From Allorhodopirellula solitaria (GTDB lineage: Bacteria > Planctomycetota > Planctomycetia > Pirellulales > Pirellulaceae), in assembly GCF_007859855.1 (NCBI RefSeq), contig NZ_SJPK01000015.1, positions 51,143-115,142 of the forward strand: a stretch of DNA of 64,000 nt, in the 5' to 3' direction. Shown piece by piece: positions 9,778-18,056 of this stretch. Position 1 is the stretch's first letter. Each line of letters opens with the position of its first letter. The position numbers and the translations under genes were made by a program. A model generated the notes under the pieces. It searched no databases. It worked only from the letters and a program-made list of their open reading frames with translations, and was not told the origin of the DNA.

Positions 9778-10285
9778 ACAGGTCACCAAACGCAAACGCC
9801 AACCCCGAATGGGGTGGAAGATCAGTCACGACGGGATCTGCGACCCACTTCGGGGTCGACGTTCCACGGCCAACGAACCACCGTAGGTCACGCAGCGTAA
9901 CCTCAGCGTTTCTGGCTGTCCCGGATCTCTCCATCTGTTAACGAAAGTCTGTCTCGTTTAGGGTTCATCCGACGGAAGCGTGCGCAGAGCACCGCGGAAG
10001 GTTTTTTTTTGAGGCATGGCTCTAGATCCAATGATCGTTCAAAAATGCGTCCCTGACGAACAAACGCTCGCCAGGGAGCGACAACACCATTGGCGTACCG
10101 CTTTTGCAGGGAAACGCTGGCGACCGAGATATCCCTTGCCAAGCCCGCACCTCTGCAGAGCTCGGCTCCGTTTCTCCCGGAAGTGCCAGTCTAACATTGA
10201 TAATCACATCCCACAAATCAATCCTTCGATACTGGAGCCATGCCTTGAAAACCTCGGCCGCACGCTGCCGTCGGATGAGCCTCGT

Positions 10286-11794
10286 TTAGGTAACCCGCAC
10301 GACGACTCGAGAGCCTTGCTTGGCGATTACTCGCACGGGTTCTCCGACGTCGATATAGTCGCCCTCGCTGACCACATCGACCAGCATGTCGTCGACCTCG
10401 ACGCGTCCCCCCGGTCGCAGCGGTGAGACCGTCGTGCCGGTTTGCCCAATCTCCACACGCTGCCAAGTCGGTGCGGACTCGTCAATCACCGCACTCTCAG
10501 GGGAAATTTCCGCTTGCAAGGTCAATCGACTCAGTCCAGGAATACTCCCCATGTAGCTGGTTAGAAAGACGACGGCAAAGAGGAATCCCAGAAACGCACC
10601 GAGCACGATTACGAGATCATTCCCCAATCCGGTCCAGTCGATTTGGCCGCTCGGCATGGTCAGGCGCCCTGATGCCATCACGAGTGATCCGGCCGTCAGG
10701 GCGAGGCCTAAAATTCCAGCGATGCCGAAACCAGGAATCACAAAGATCTCGCAGGCGATGCAGAGCAGACCGATTGCAAAGAGCAATACCTCCAGCCATC
10801 CGGAGGTACCGCCCAAGAAACGGCTCCAAAAGAACAGCCCGAAACAGAGCAGGCTGACCAGACCGCCTGCACCCAACCCAGGGGCACTGAACTCGACCGC
10901 CAACGCGACCAGACCGGCGAGCACCAATAGGAACGTGAAGAATTTCATGTTCAGTATGAACACCAACGTATCGACCCAGCTTCGCTGCACCTCAGGTATG
11001 GGGGACTGCACGTTGAGTACACGAGCCAGATCATCTTTGCCGGAAACGAGCTGGTCGGCGACACCGAGCTCGACGGCGCGGCGACCGTTGGCGATAAAGA
11101 ACATATCCTTTCCCGCCTCGCGAATGGGCTTGCCGATCTCCCAGTCGTCAGCGTCCTTCATCGCTGCGATTTCTTTGTCCGAAAGGAACCGGGTCTCGCC
11201 CGTATCCGTGTTCGTTGCACGGAAAACGACCATATCCTTGTCAGTCATCTTTTCAGCCAGCGCGATCGGGCGTCCGGTCGCCGCGGCGGTATCACGAGCC
11301 CGTTGAGCGAGCACGCTGCGGCTCTTGGCTTGGGTGTAGCGATACGCACCATCCTCTCCCATGACAATCTCTCCCGCATCGCCGATCCGCGCGTCGGGTT
11401 TCATCAGGATCGTGTCCATGGACAACGATAGCAGGGCCGCGCCGCTGATCGCGTCTTTGCCGATATAGGCTACCGTCTCCACCTGGTCGGCATCCTGCAC
11501 CATATCCATCAGTTCCAGGGTGACCATGGTGAAACCACCGGGCGAGTGGATATCGAAAATAATCACATCAACCCCCGACTCGATCGCCGCCTCGAACTTC
11601 CGCTTCAACAGCGCGCCACTGAGTGGGTTGATATCTTCTTTCAGCGGGAGAATGACAGCGGTACGCCGAGTCGGGGCAGAGGCCGCATCTCCTTGCTGAG
11701 TTTCAACTTCCGCTTGCGTCGAACCTGGCATCGTGCAGATCAACAGGAACAGTGCCATCAGGACTGACTGCAATCGGAAATTTGAATTCAACAT
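10286..11794 (-). CDS. nfeD: NfeD-family membrane-bound ClpP-class protease homologue
   Basis: NfeD/STOPP protein (502 residues from this start) with three parts. After a signal segment (residues about 10-28) comes a ClpP-class serine protease domain at about 45-245, with FDIHSPGG near 80-87 and a probable nucleophile Ser117 in AISGAALL. A membrane block of four to five helices follows at about 290-430. The C-terminal OB-fold NfeD domain is at about 450-502 (GQTGTTVSPLRPGGRVEVDD). The family works with stomatin/flotillin partners in membrane quality control; no stomatin gene is adjacent here. I chose the ATG at 11794 because it starts one base after the trkH stop codon, so the two are translationally coupled; the reading frame stays open upstream inside trkH. 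Last gene of a four-gene operon. Confidence 0.9.
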   Translation of the reverse strand: MLNSNFRLQSVLMALFLLICTMPGSTQAEVETQQGDAASAPTRRTAVILPLKEDINPLSGALLKRKFEAAIESGVDVIIFDIHSPGGFTMVTLELMDMVQDADQVETVAYIGKDAISGAALLSLSMDTILMKPDARIGDAGEIVMGEDGAYRYTQAKSRSVLAQRARDTAAATGRPIALAEKMTDKDMVVFRATNTDTGETRFLSDKEIAAMKDADDWEIGKPIREAGKDMFFIANGRRAVELGVADQLVSGKDDLARVLNVQSPIPEVQRSWVDTLVFILNMKFFTFLLVLAGLVALAVEFSAPGLGAGGLVSLLCFGLFFWSRFLGGTSGWLEVLLFAIGLLCIACEIFVIPGFGIAGILGLALTAGSLVMASGRLTMPSGQIDWTGLGNDLVIVLGAFLGFLFAVVFLTSYMGSIPGLSRLTLQAEISPESAVIDESAPTWQRVEIGQTGTTVSPLRPGGRVEVDDMLVDVVSEGDYIDVGEPVRVIAKQGSRVVVRVT

Positions 11795-11795
11795 C

Positions 11796-13421
11796 TCACG
11801 CCCTTCGCCAAAACGACGGTACGAACAATAACAGTACACTGAAAATCTCGACCCGGCCAAGCATCATCAACCAGACAAAGAGTAGCTTAGCACCCTGGCT
11901 GAATCCCGCGTAGTTTCGCGTTGCTCCGACCACGCCCAAGCCGGGGCCGATGTTATTGAGCGTGGCTGCGACCGCACTCGCGCAATCAACGAGTTTGTCA
12001 TCGAGAGTGCCCTTGAGCAATTCCTTTCCCTGCTCGGACTGTTTCGCAACGGTGCTCTCGAGGACGCCCCACGTCGAATTCGGCTCGAGGGTGACCAAAG
12101 CCAGCCAGGAGGCCAAGAAGATCGCGAGCACCATACAAAAGTACAGCAGGATATTGTGAGCAAGGGTTGGATCGTCAACGGCTTGGCCGCTAATCCTTAA
12201 TGGCCGGATTACCCGGGGGCGGTGGGCGCGCTCCACTTCCAAACGCAAGATTTTACAGAATAAAACGATCCGAATCACCTTCAGACCGCCTCCCGTGCTG
12301 CCGGCACACCCTCCCACGAACATCAGCAGCAGAAGAATCCCGCGTCCAAAATTGTTCCAATGGTCAAAATCGGCCGTGCCGTACCCCGTCGTCGTCATCA
12401 CCGAAACGACTTGGAACAACCCGTTGCGAACCGCCGAGAGCAGCGTCGTGAAGCCCTCATCGTCAGCTCGCATGCCGAAAAAAACCACGCCTGCGGTGAC
12501 GACACCAATGATCCCCACGTAAGCCCGAAATTCTGCGTCGCGAAACATTCGCCGAGGCCGGCCGATCAAACTCAAGTAAAGCAGTGTGAAATTCGTACCG
12601 GCGAGGACCATGAAAGCGATCGTCGTGGACTCGATCAGCGGACTATCGAAACCGCCGAGCGATCGGTTGTAGGTACTGAATCCACCGGTCGCCATCGTCC
12701 CGAACGCGTGACAGAGCGAATCGAAAGCGCTCATCCCTTCACAGAAATAGATAATCGTCAACAGCACATTGAGTCCGACATAGATGGCTGCGAACACGAG
12801 CGCCGTGTGCTGCATCCGAGGCATGCTGCCGTCCTTGGTCGGCCCGGGCATCTCGGCTCGCATCATGGCTTTGCCTGCCGACCCCTGACCGAGGATCGCA
12901 ACAAACAACACAACGATCCCCAGGCCGCCCAGGAAATGCGTCCACGAACGCCAAAACAAGATGCAATGGGGAACGAGCCCGGGGGACTCCAGGTCCGTCA
13001 GGACGGTCGCCCCCGTGGTGCTGAATCCGGACTGCGATTCGAACATCGCTTCGATGAAGGTAATCGGCATCCCTGCGGCCGTCTGCGTGCCGCTGAAGTA
13101 ATACGGCAAGGCCCCCAGGATCGTTGCGCAGACCCATGACAGACCCACGATTGCCATGGCCTCTTTGCGAAACAGTTGACTGCCTTGCCGATGGCTGCGG
13201 CCAAGAAACCGGAACAGCAACCCCACTCCAAAACACACCGCCATGCTGGCGATCAACCCATAACTCGCTCGCTGCTCAAATTCGGCGGCCGGCGGCAAGT
13301 GGGTGCGTTCGGCCATGACGGGGAACGCAAAGGGAAAACTGAAACTCATCGACGCACCGATGAGCAAACAGATCGTCCCCAGAAATCTTAGCAGCAGTGG
13401 AAAGTTCAAGAGGGGCGCCAC
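11796..13421 (-). CDS. trkH: TrkH-family potassium uptake protein
   Basis: 541-residue integral membrane subunit of Trk/Ktr-type K+ uptake. It shows the repeated pore-loop signatures of the family: SGFSTTGATVL (first filter, near residue 130), FGTMATGGFSTYNRS (second), a third near VSVMTTTGYGTADFDHW, and NNIGPGLGVVGATRNYAGFS (fourth). The FLGGLGIVVLFVAIL and GGCAGSTGGGLKVIRI blocks are also typical. Its start overlaps the end of the upstream response regulator by 16 bp, and its stop is one base from nfeD. No TrkA gene lies in the window, although the antiporter at 31088 has its own RCK_C domain. Function is well supported; ion specificity is inferred from the family. Confidence 0.94.
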   Translation of the reverse strand: MAPLLNFPLLLRFLGTICLLIGASMSFSFPFAFPVMAERTHLPPAAEFEQRASYGLIASMAVCFGVGLLFRFLGRSHRQGSQLFRKEAMAIVGLSWVCATILGALPYYFSGTQTAAGMPITFIEAMFESQSGFSTTGATVLTDLESPGLVPHCILFWRSWTHFLGGLGIVVLFVAILGQGSAGKAMMRAEMPGPTKDGSMPRMQHTALVFAAIYVGLNVLLTIIYFCEGMSAFDSLCHAFGTMATGGFSTYNRSLGGFDSPLIESTTIAFMVLAGTNFTLLYLSLIGRPRRMFRDAEFRAYVGIIGVVTAGVVFFGMRADDEGFTTLLSAVRNGLFQVVSVMTTTGYGTADFDHWNNFGRGILLLLMFVGGCAGSTGGGLKVIRIVLFCKILRLEVERAHRPRVIRPLRISGQAVDDPTLAHNILLYFCMVLAIFLASWLALVTLEPNSTWGVLESTVAKQSEQGKELLKGTLDDKLVDCASAVAATLNNIGPGLGVVGATRNYAGFSQGAKLLFVWLMMLGRVEIFSVLLLFVPSFWRRA

Positions 13422-13789
13422 CCGTACGTCTCGGCCAACGAGCCCGAGACGATTTGACGGAGGTCCCGCAGCCCAATCGGTTTATGCAGAATCCGGTAGG
13501 CGCGCATCCGAGCGGCTTCCCGTTCGATAGCTTCGTCCATCATCGCGCTCATCAAAATCGTGGGAATCCGCAGCGAACGGCCAGCGATCTCGCGGATGAC
13601 CTCGATTCCGGTCACACGTGGCATGTGGACATCGACCAAGACGAGGTGAATGGATTCCTGGCCGATCACTTCAAGCGCCTCATCTCCGTCACTGGCTTGA
13701 TAGAGGGTCAAGCCACGGTCCGAGAGTGCATCGCACAGGGCACTGCGAAACCCTGCGTCATCGTCGGTGATTAGAACGTTCGGAATCAT
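13406..13789 (-). CDS. stand-alone response regulator receiver domain
   Basis: 127 residues, a CheY-like receiver with no output domain. Key residues are present: acidic pocket Asp9-Asp11 (TDDDAG), phosphoacceptor Asp53 in LVDVHMPRVTG, Ser81 in the switch position (ILMSAMM) and Lys103 in LHKPIGL. The C terminus stops right after helix 5. It sits inside a tight operon: 3 bp after the adenosine kinase stop, and its last 16 bp overlap the trkH start. No cognate histidine kinase is in the window. The arrangement suggests phospho-signalling tied to the K+ transporter genes, but this is inference from context only. Confidence 0.9.
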   Translation of the reverse strand: MIPNVLITDDDAGFRSALCDALSDRGLTLYQASDGDEALEVIGQESIHLVLVDVHMPRVTGIEVIREIAGRSLRIPTILMSAMMDEAIEREAARMRAYRILHKPIGLRDLRQIVSGSLAETYGWRPS

Positions 13790-13792
13790 AGT

Positions 13793-14782
13793 TCATACGT
13801 TGGTCAGCTGACGAACTTCGTCGTTCGTGAACGGGGTAGCCAGTCGAGCACCAAGTTGTCCGACCACGCGAGCGGCGGCGTGCGAGGCGAGGTGCCCTGA
13901 TTGCTTCCATGATAATCCATTGGTGATCCCATATAAAACACCACCGGCGTACATATCTCCGGCCCCCGTGGTATCAATCGCTTTCACGCTGACGCCTTCA
14001 ATCGGAATGGCATCGCCACCGTGCATCAAGATCGAACCGTTGGGGCCGAGCGTCATAGCGACGTTTTCGGCCGACTCGTGAATCTTGTTGGCACACGCCA
14101 CCGGATCGGTCAGCCCGGTTAGACTCATCGCCTCCTCTTCATTGCAGAAGAAGAGGTCGACGGGACCACGAATCAACTCCCAAATCTCGTCGCGGATCAT
14201 ATTGACCAGGAACGGATCCGACGCCGTGAAGGCGATTTTCACGTCGTTTTTCTTAGCCAATTCGATCGCTCGATAGGCTGCCGCCTTCGTCGATTCGCCG
14301 GTGAACAGGTAGCCCTCAATATAAATGTACTTCGCCGTTGCGATCGCGGCTTCGTCGATGTCCTCAGCCGACAACTGGCTCGATGCGCCCAGGTTGGTCA
14401 GCATCGTGCGCTCGGCATCTTCGGTAATCAGAACGGCGCAGGTCCCTGTCGGCGCGCCCGTCAACGGTGCGACGTCAATCGTCACGCCGAGCGCTCTCAA
14501 ATCCTTCAGAAAAAACTCGCCCGTTTCATCATCGCCGATTTTTCCCACGAAAGCGGCCTGTCCGCCAAAATCCGCTATCGCCGCCACCGTATTGGCAGCC
14601 GATCCACCCGCACAGCGGTGCAGTGAGGGGAGGTCAAAATGAGAAAGCACGCCAGCCTGGCGCTCGTCATCGACCAGCGTCATGATGCCCTTCTCGAAGG
14701 CCAGGCGTGCTAGTAGCTCGTCGTTGACTTGAGCTTGGATGTCGACGAGGGCATTGCCGACTGCGTAAACGTCATGGGACAT
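13793..14782 (-). CDS. PfkB-family sugar/nucleoside kinase, probable adenosine kinase
   Basis: 329 residues from the ATG at 14782 ([16 protein letters not shown], the usual start of adenosine-kinase-like PfkB proteins). The frame continues 12 codons upstream without family similarity. PfkB signature 1 is seen as [27 protein letters not shown], and signature 2 as [16 protein letters not shown], with the catalytic Asp in GAGD. The family phosphorylates adenosine, ribose or other sugars at the expense of ATP; the closest pattern is bacterial adenosine kinase, but substrate assignment from sequence alone is moderate. First gene of the kinase / response regulator / trkH / nfeD operon; 99 bp separate it from the SpoA gene upstream. 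Confidence 0.82.
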   Translation of the reverse strand: MSHDVYAVGNALVDIQAQVNDELLARLAFEKGIMTLVDDERQAGVLSHFDLPSLHRCAGGSAANTVAAIADFGGQAAFVGKIGDDETGEFFLKDLRALGVTIDVAPLTGAPTGTCAVLITEDAERTMLTNLGASSQLSAEDIDEAAIATAKYIYIEGYLFTGESTKAAAYRAIELAKKNDVKIAFTASDPFLVNMIRDEIWELIRGPVDLFFCNEEEAMSLTGLTDPVACANKIHESAENVAMTLGPNGSILMHGGDAIPIEGVSVKAIDTTGAGDMYAGGVLYGITNGLSWKQSGHLASHAAARVVGQLGARLATPFTNDEVRQLTNV

Positions 14783-14881
14783 GTTGACTGACTGAAGATG
14801 GAGGAAATCACGGACCATTCGATGCCAAGATCGATAACTCGGGCACAGAATGCGGTCTCAGCCCGGCCAGGGCAAGTGGGG

Positions 14882-15154
14882 CTAGCCCGTTTTCACACCC
14901 TGGATTTCCCGAACGCGAACACCAAACCGGTCGCCAACTTTGACAGCGTCGACCGTCCCAATCGGTCGGTCGCCAATCGATAACCCCAGCGGCCCGCCAC
15001 AATGGCCGTCCAGAGAAAGAATTGCACCCGGAACGAGCGAGAGAATGTCTCCCAAGCTGTGCTTGCGTTCCCCCAATACCACCTGGACCGAGGTTTTCGT
15101 CTGCAGCAACCGACGCTGATAGGCCGATTGCGATGATTCTGCGGGTTGTGCCAT
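14882..15154 (-). CDS. small SpoA (FliN-like) domain protein
   Basis: 90 residues that are almost entirely one SpoA/FliN C-ring fold: VQVVLGERKHSLGDILSLVPGA, then LGLSIGDRPIGTVDAVKVGDRFGVRV. FliN forms the flagellar switch with FliM and FliG; SpoA domains also occur in type III secretion C-rings. No other flagellar gene is nearby, so this copy is an orphan here. The start at 15154 is supported by an AGGTGG ribosome binding site 6 bases upstream; the frame is open further upstream, but that part (15155-15358) is low-complexity and basic. It may belong to the operon that follows at 14782. Confidence 0.75.
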   Translation of the reverse strand: MAQPAESSQSAYQRRLLQTKTSVQVVLGERKHSLGDILSLVPGAILSLDGHCGGPLGLSIGDRPIGTVDAVKVGDRFGVRVREIQGVKTG

Positions 15155-15372
15155 TTTTTCCACCTGTTCCTCCACAATCTGGTATCGAGTTGCAGGGATT
15201 CGGGCCTTGAGCCAAAATAGAGGAATCGGCAGATCACTGAGTTTGCGAAGGCACCGAAGTCGGTTGCTCCTGCATCGACGCCAGTGACCGGCTGATTCGC
15301 GGCTGGCCCGCACCCAAGAACGTTGCTGGCTCCACCGCGTATTCTTTGAATCGATCACCAGGAGTTAAAACG

Positions 15373-15744
15373 ATGTTGAAACACAAACTGATCCTCCCGG
15401 AGGGGATCCTGCTGCTCGAACCCACCGAACCGCTCGAGGCATCCGACTTTGAGCGGGTCGCGGCAGAGATCGATCCCTACATCGCCGAGCGTGGGAAACT
15501 ACCCGGCATTTTGATCCATGCCCAATCCTTCCCTGGGTGGGCAAGCCTCTCGGCCGCGACCGCGCACATGCGATTCGTCGAAACTCACCATGCCAAGGTG
15601 GGCAGACTGGCAGTCGTCAGCGATAGCCTGCTGTTGACCGAGATCCCCACAATCCTTGGTCACCTGATTGACGTGGAGGTGCAGCATTTCGCCGAATCGG
15701 CCTACGACGAAGCGTCCACCTGGCTCGAGGAGCAGCAGGGCTGA
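15373..15744 (+). CDS. SpoIIAA-like (STAS-type) protein
   Basis: 123 residues with the SpoIIAA-like/DUF3478 pattern: an N-terminal beta strand pair (LILPEGILLLEPTEPLEASDFERV), the central LPGILIHAQSFPGWASLSAATAHMRFVETHHAKVGRLAVVSD block, and a C-terminal helix (YDEASTWLEEQQG). The start is set by an AGGAG site 9 bases before the ATG at 15373. Members fold like STAS anti-sigma antagonists but lack the phosphorylated serine; their role is unknown. A second family member lies at 16629, with a universal stress protein between them, so the three may act in the same stress response. Confidence 0.78.
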   Translation: MLKHKLILPEGILLLEPTEPLEASDFERVAAEIDPYIAERGKLPGILIHAQSFPGWASLSAATAHMRFVETHHAKVGRLAVVSDSLLLTEIPTILGHLIDVEVQHFAESAYDEASTWLEEQQG

Positions 15745-16067
15745 AAACCCGGAAACCCTAGCTCGGTGAAGCGTCACCGCACACACGCTCCAAGGGTGGA
15801 GCCGTGCCGTTTTCTATGTGAACGTGACTCAACAATTCACTCCACCCGCCCGGCCAAGCCGGGAGAGTCGGCGGTCGAGCATTTCGCGAGTCTTCTGGGG
15901 GGTCAATAGCCCAGCGGAAAGTCTCGAACCAGTGTGCCCCCTTCCCCGAACCTTGCTTCGGTCGGTTCGCCCCTCCCCCCAACGTCGTCGCGGACGATTG
16001 AAGTTCTCCGGACACGTCGCTCCCGTGTGCCCTCCGTTCACTCCGCGAATTGCCGGTCGACTCGCTC
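15745..16067. other. gene-free spacer with a CCCGGC/GCCGGG hairpin
   Basis: No gene is supported here. A 6-bp stem with a CAA loop lies at 15849-15863. The stretch around 15830-15990 resembles an interspersed planctomycete repeat (its minus strand encodes a short basic frame with LTPQKTREML), but the copy number cannot be checked in this window. Confidence 0.4.
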
Positions 16068-16547
16068 TCAGCTTCGCAGCACCATCACGGGACAGTGTGC
16101 AAACCGCACGACGCGTTCGGCGGTTGAACCGATGAGCAGTCGTGTCATGCCCGTGCGCCCATGCGACGGCAGGACGATCAAGTCCATTTCATTCTGTTGG
16201 GCATACTCCGTGATCCCATGCGACGGGTCACTGGCAATGGTGTCGTAGTGCAGCCCTTCATGACGAGCGTCATTGAACTCAGCTCGCAACATCTTCAAAG
16301 CGCGTTGGACATGGTCTTCATCGATTTGCGAGGCCAAGCCGATTCCGGGTAGCCCCCAATCGGCGCCGCCGGCCATGCCCAGCCCCGTGTCTCCGGAATA
16401 GCCATACAACGGCACTGGATCGACCACGTGTAGCACCGTAACGTTCTCGTTGCTGCCGGCGATCCTCATCGCGGTCTCGACAGCATCAAGTGAGAACTTC
16501 GAAAAGTCGTAGGGTGCTAGAATCTTGGAGTGTTGAAAGTAGTTCAT
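16068..16547 (-). CDS. universal stress protein (UspA family)
   Basis: 159 residues with the UspA alpha/beta fold: ILAPYDFSKFSLDAVETAMRIA at the N terminus, VTVLHVVDP at strand 2, and the ATP-binding signature at the C terminus (SHGRTGMTRLLIGSTAERVVRFAHCPVMVLR, that is, G-x2-G-x9-G-S/T). It therefore probably binds ATP. The insert GYSGDTGLGMAGGADWG (about 49-65) is longer than in small UspA proteins. Located between two SpoIIAA-like genes; the one at 16629-17006 lies just upstream on the same strand (81 bp), so the pair may be co-transcribed. Confidence 0.93.
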   Translation of the reverse strand: MNYFQHSKILAPYDFSKFSLDAVETAMRIAGSNENVTVLHVVDPVPLYGYSGDTGLGMAGGADWGLPGIGLASQIDEDHVQRALKMLRAEFNDARHEGLHYDTIASDPSHGITEYAQQNEMDLIVLPSHGRTGMTRLLIGSTAERVVRFAHCPVMVLRS

Positions 16548-16628
16548 GGCCTCGGTCCATTTGGGAATCCAGAGTCGCGTGGCAGTCTTGGGTGAATTTC
16601 ACCTGGGGTGATCCACGAGAAACCCCGC

Positions 16629-17006
16629 CTAGCTCGACAGGTCAGCCACAATCCACTGCCTCGCTTCTTCGACCTTCGCGATATCGAAGTATTCAATCTT
16701 CGCGGAAGTGAAAGGCTTGCAGAATGCAGACATCCCCTGTTGCCACTTCGATTCCCCGACAATAGCGAGTCGCTCAATGTCACCGTGGTGATTGAAATCA
16801 AATTTAAGGTCTTCCCACAGTGCACCGGCGTCCCAGCCATGGAAGTCATGCAGCACGACCAACATGCGGACTTTGCCAAACTCCTTGATCTTCGCTTCGA
16901 TCGCCGGCAGAAATGTCTCGTAGGCTTCTTTGGACAGCTTACCGCTGAGTTGAACTTCGATGACCTTACCGGCGGCGTGTTCAACGATGTTGAATGACAT
17001 TGACAT
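16629..17006 (-). CDS. SpoIIAA-like (STAS-type) protein
   Basis: 125 residues, a clear SpoIIAA-like/DUF3478 protein: SFNIVEHAAGKVIEVQLSGKLSKEAYETFLPAIEAKI, then FGKVRMLVVLHDFHGWDAGALWEDLKFDFNHHGDIERLAIVGESKW, and a C-terminal EYFDIAKVEEARQWI. The HGWDAGALWED block is typical of this family. Biochemical function unknown. It precedes the universal stress protein gene on the same strand and is the second family member within 1.6 kb. Confidence 0.85.
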   Translation of the reverse strand: MSMSFNIVEHAAGKVIEVQLSGKLSKEAYETFLPAIEAKIKEFGKVRMLVVLHDFHGWDAGALWEDLKFDFNHHGDIERLAIVGESKWQQGMSAFCKPFTSAKIEYFDIAKVEEARQWIVADLSS

Positions 17007-17410
17007 TAACCTTACAGAGGAACCTGGGTGGACGCCGTGACGGCGGAAGCAGCGAGGCGATGTCCAGTGGGACGCCGCGTGAACGAATGTTTCACCATTC
17101 TACAGCATGCCGCATCACGGGAGCAATCATGAGGAACCGAGTTGCCTGCACACGCACGCCCTTGGCAAGCAGGTTCGAACTGAGACCATCACCAGCAATC
17201 GACGTCCCTAGCGGCGCCGCGGTGGTGAGCCGAATACCGGTAGGCAGCGAGAGAATAACAGGCGGCGCAAACTTCCAACTTGCGGTCGGCAGAATCGGCA
17301 AGCGGGATGCTCACGCCACTTTGAAACGCGAGCAAGCGAACACGACTGAGAACGTCGTCTGCATATTCGACAGCCCAGGGGCAGCCTCCTTTTCCGATAT
17401 GCTGTTATCC
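17007..17410. other. gene-free spacer
   Basis: No gene, hairpin or repeat that I can support. The reading frame of the downstream protein stays open upstream through this stretch, but that part shows no conserved pattern. Confidence 0.5.
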
Positions 17411-17833
17411 ATGACCACCCAATCCAACCCCTACCAACCCGCTGCGGCCGAACCCGAAGCACAGCGTGGCACCGGGTCCGTACGCTGTCCGGTTTGCGAT
17501 CAACCGATGAGTCGTCTGCGTCTGGTTTTCCCCGCCGCGAAGTGCAAAAACTGCCGTCACCGAATCCGCATGCGTAGCTCGTGGAGAGCGAGCTCACTGT
17601 CCACGATTACAGGGGCGATCTGTTTACTCTCGCTGGTTTATTTCGACGCAACCATTGGCCATAACTCCCCTATTTTCGCCATTCACGCAGTCGTATTTGT
17701 TGTACTGGGCACGTTCTGGTTTCACCTATTTGGCAATCCCGCGCTGGCAGGATGGTTTGGCTACGCATCGCAGTCAACGCTGGAGCGTGAGCGATTGAAA
17801 TACCGCAACAGAATGAACACGCCACGTGAGTAA
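17411..17833 (+). CDS. small zinc-ribbon membrane protein
   Basis: 140 residues from the ATG at 17411 (MTTQSNPYQP, a start common in planctomycete zinc-ribbon membrane proteins). A CPVC ... CKNC pair (residues about 27-50) forms a probable zinc ribbon. Two hydrophobic helices follow: STITGAICLLSLVYFDATIG, and SPIFAIHAVVFVVLGTFWFHLFG. An ATG four codons earlier (17399) is also possible. Function unknown. Confidence 0.65.
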   Translation: MTTQSNPYQPAAAEPEAQRGTGSVRCPVCDQPMSRLRLVFPAAKCKNCRHRIRMRSSWRASSLSTITGAICLLSLVYFDATIGHNSPIFAIHAVVFVVLGTFWFHLFGNPALAGWFGYASQSTLERERLKYRNRMNTPRE

Positions 17834-18056
17834 ACGCGACATCGACCAGGAGAACGCCTGGGCGGTGTGCAACCGCACCTGCGGAGAAGATTTTTAGAGC
17901 GGAGAACGTTAATAGAATCGAGAAAGCGTTCCCCTCGCACCACTTCTCCGCTCGCATTCCCGCTGAGCCCCAGTCCATCTCAGACTCGACTGAAAACCAC
18001 GATGTCGTTGCCGGTTCGTTTGCTTCTCACGTCGAAGCCGAGGCAGCGAGCATCGC
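17834..18056. other. spacer between convergent genes
   Basis: Short intergenic stretch between the zinc-ribbon protein and the TPR gene. I see no terminator with a T-tract and no other feature. Confidence 0.4.
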
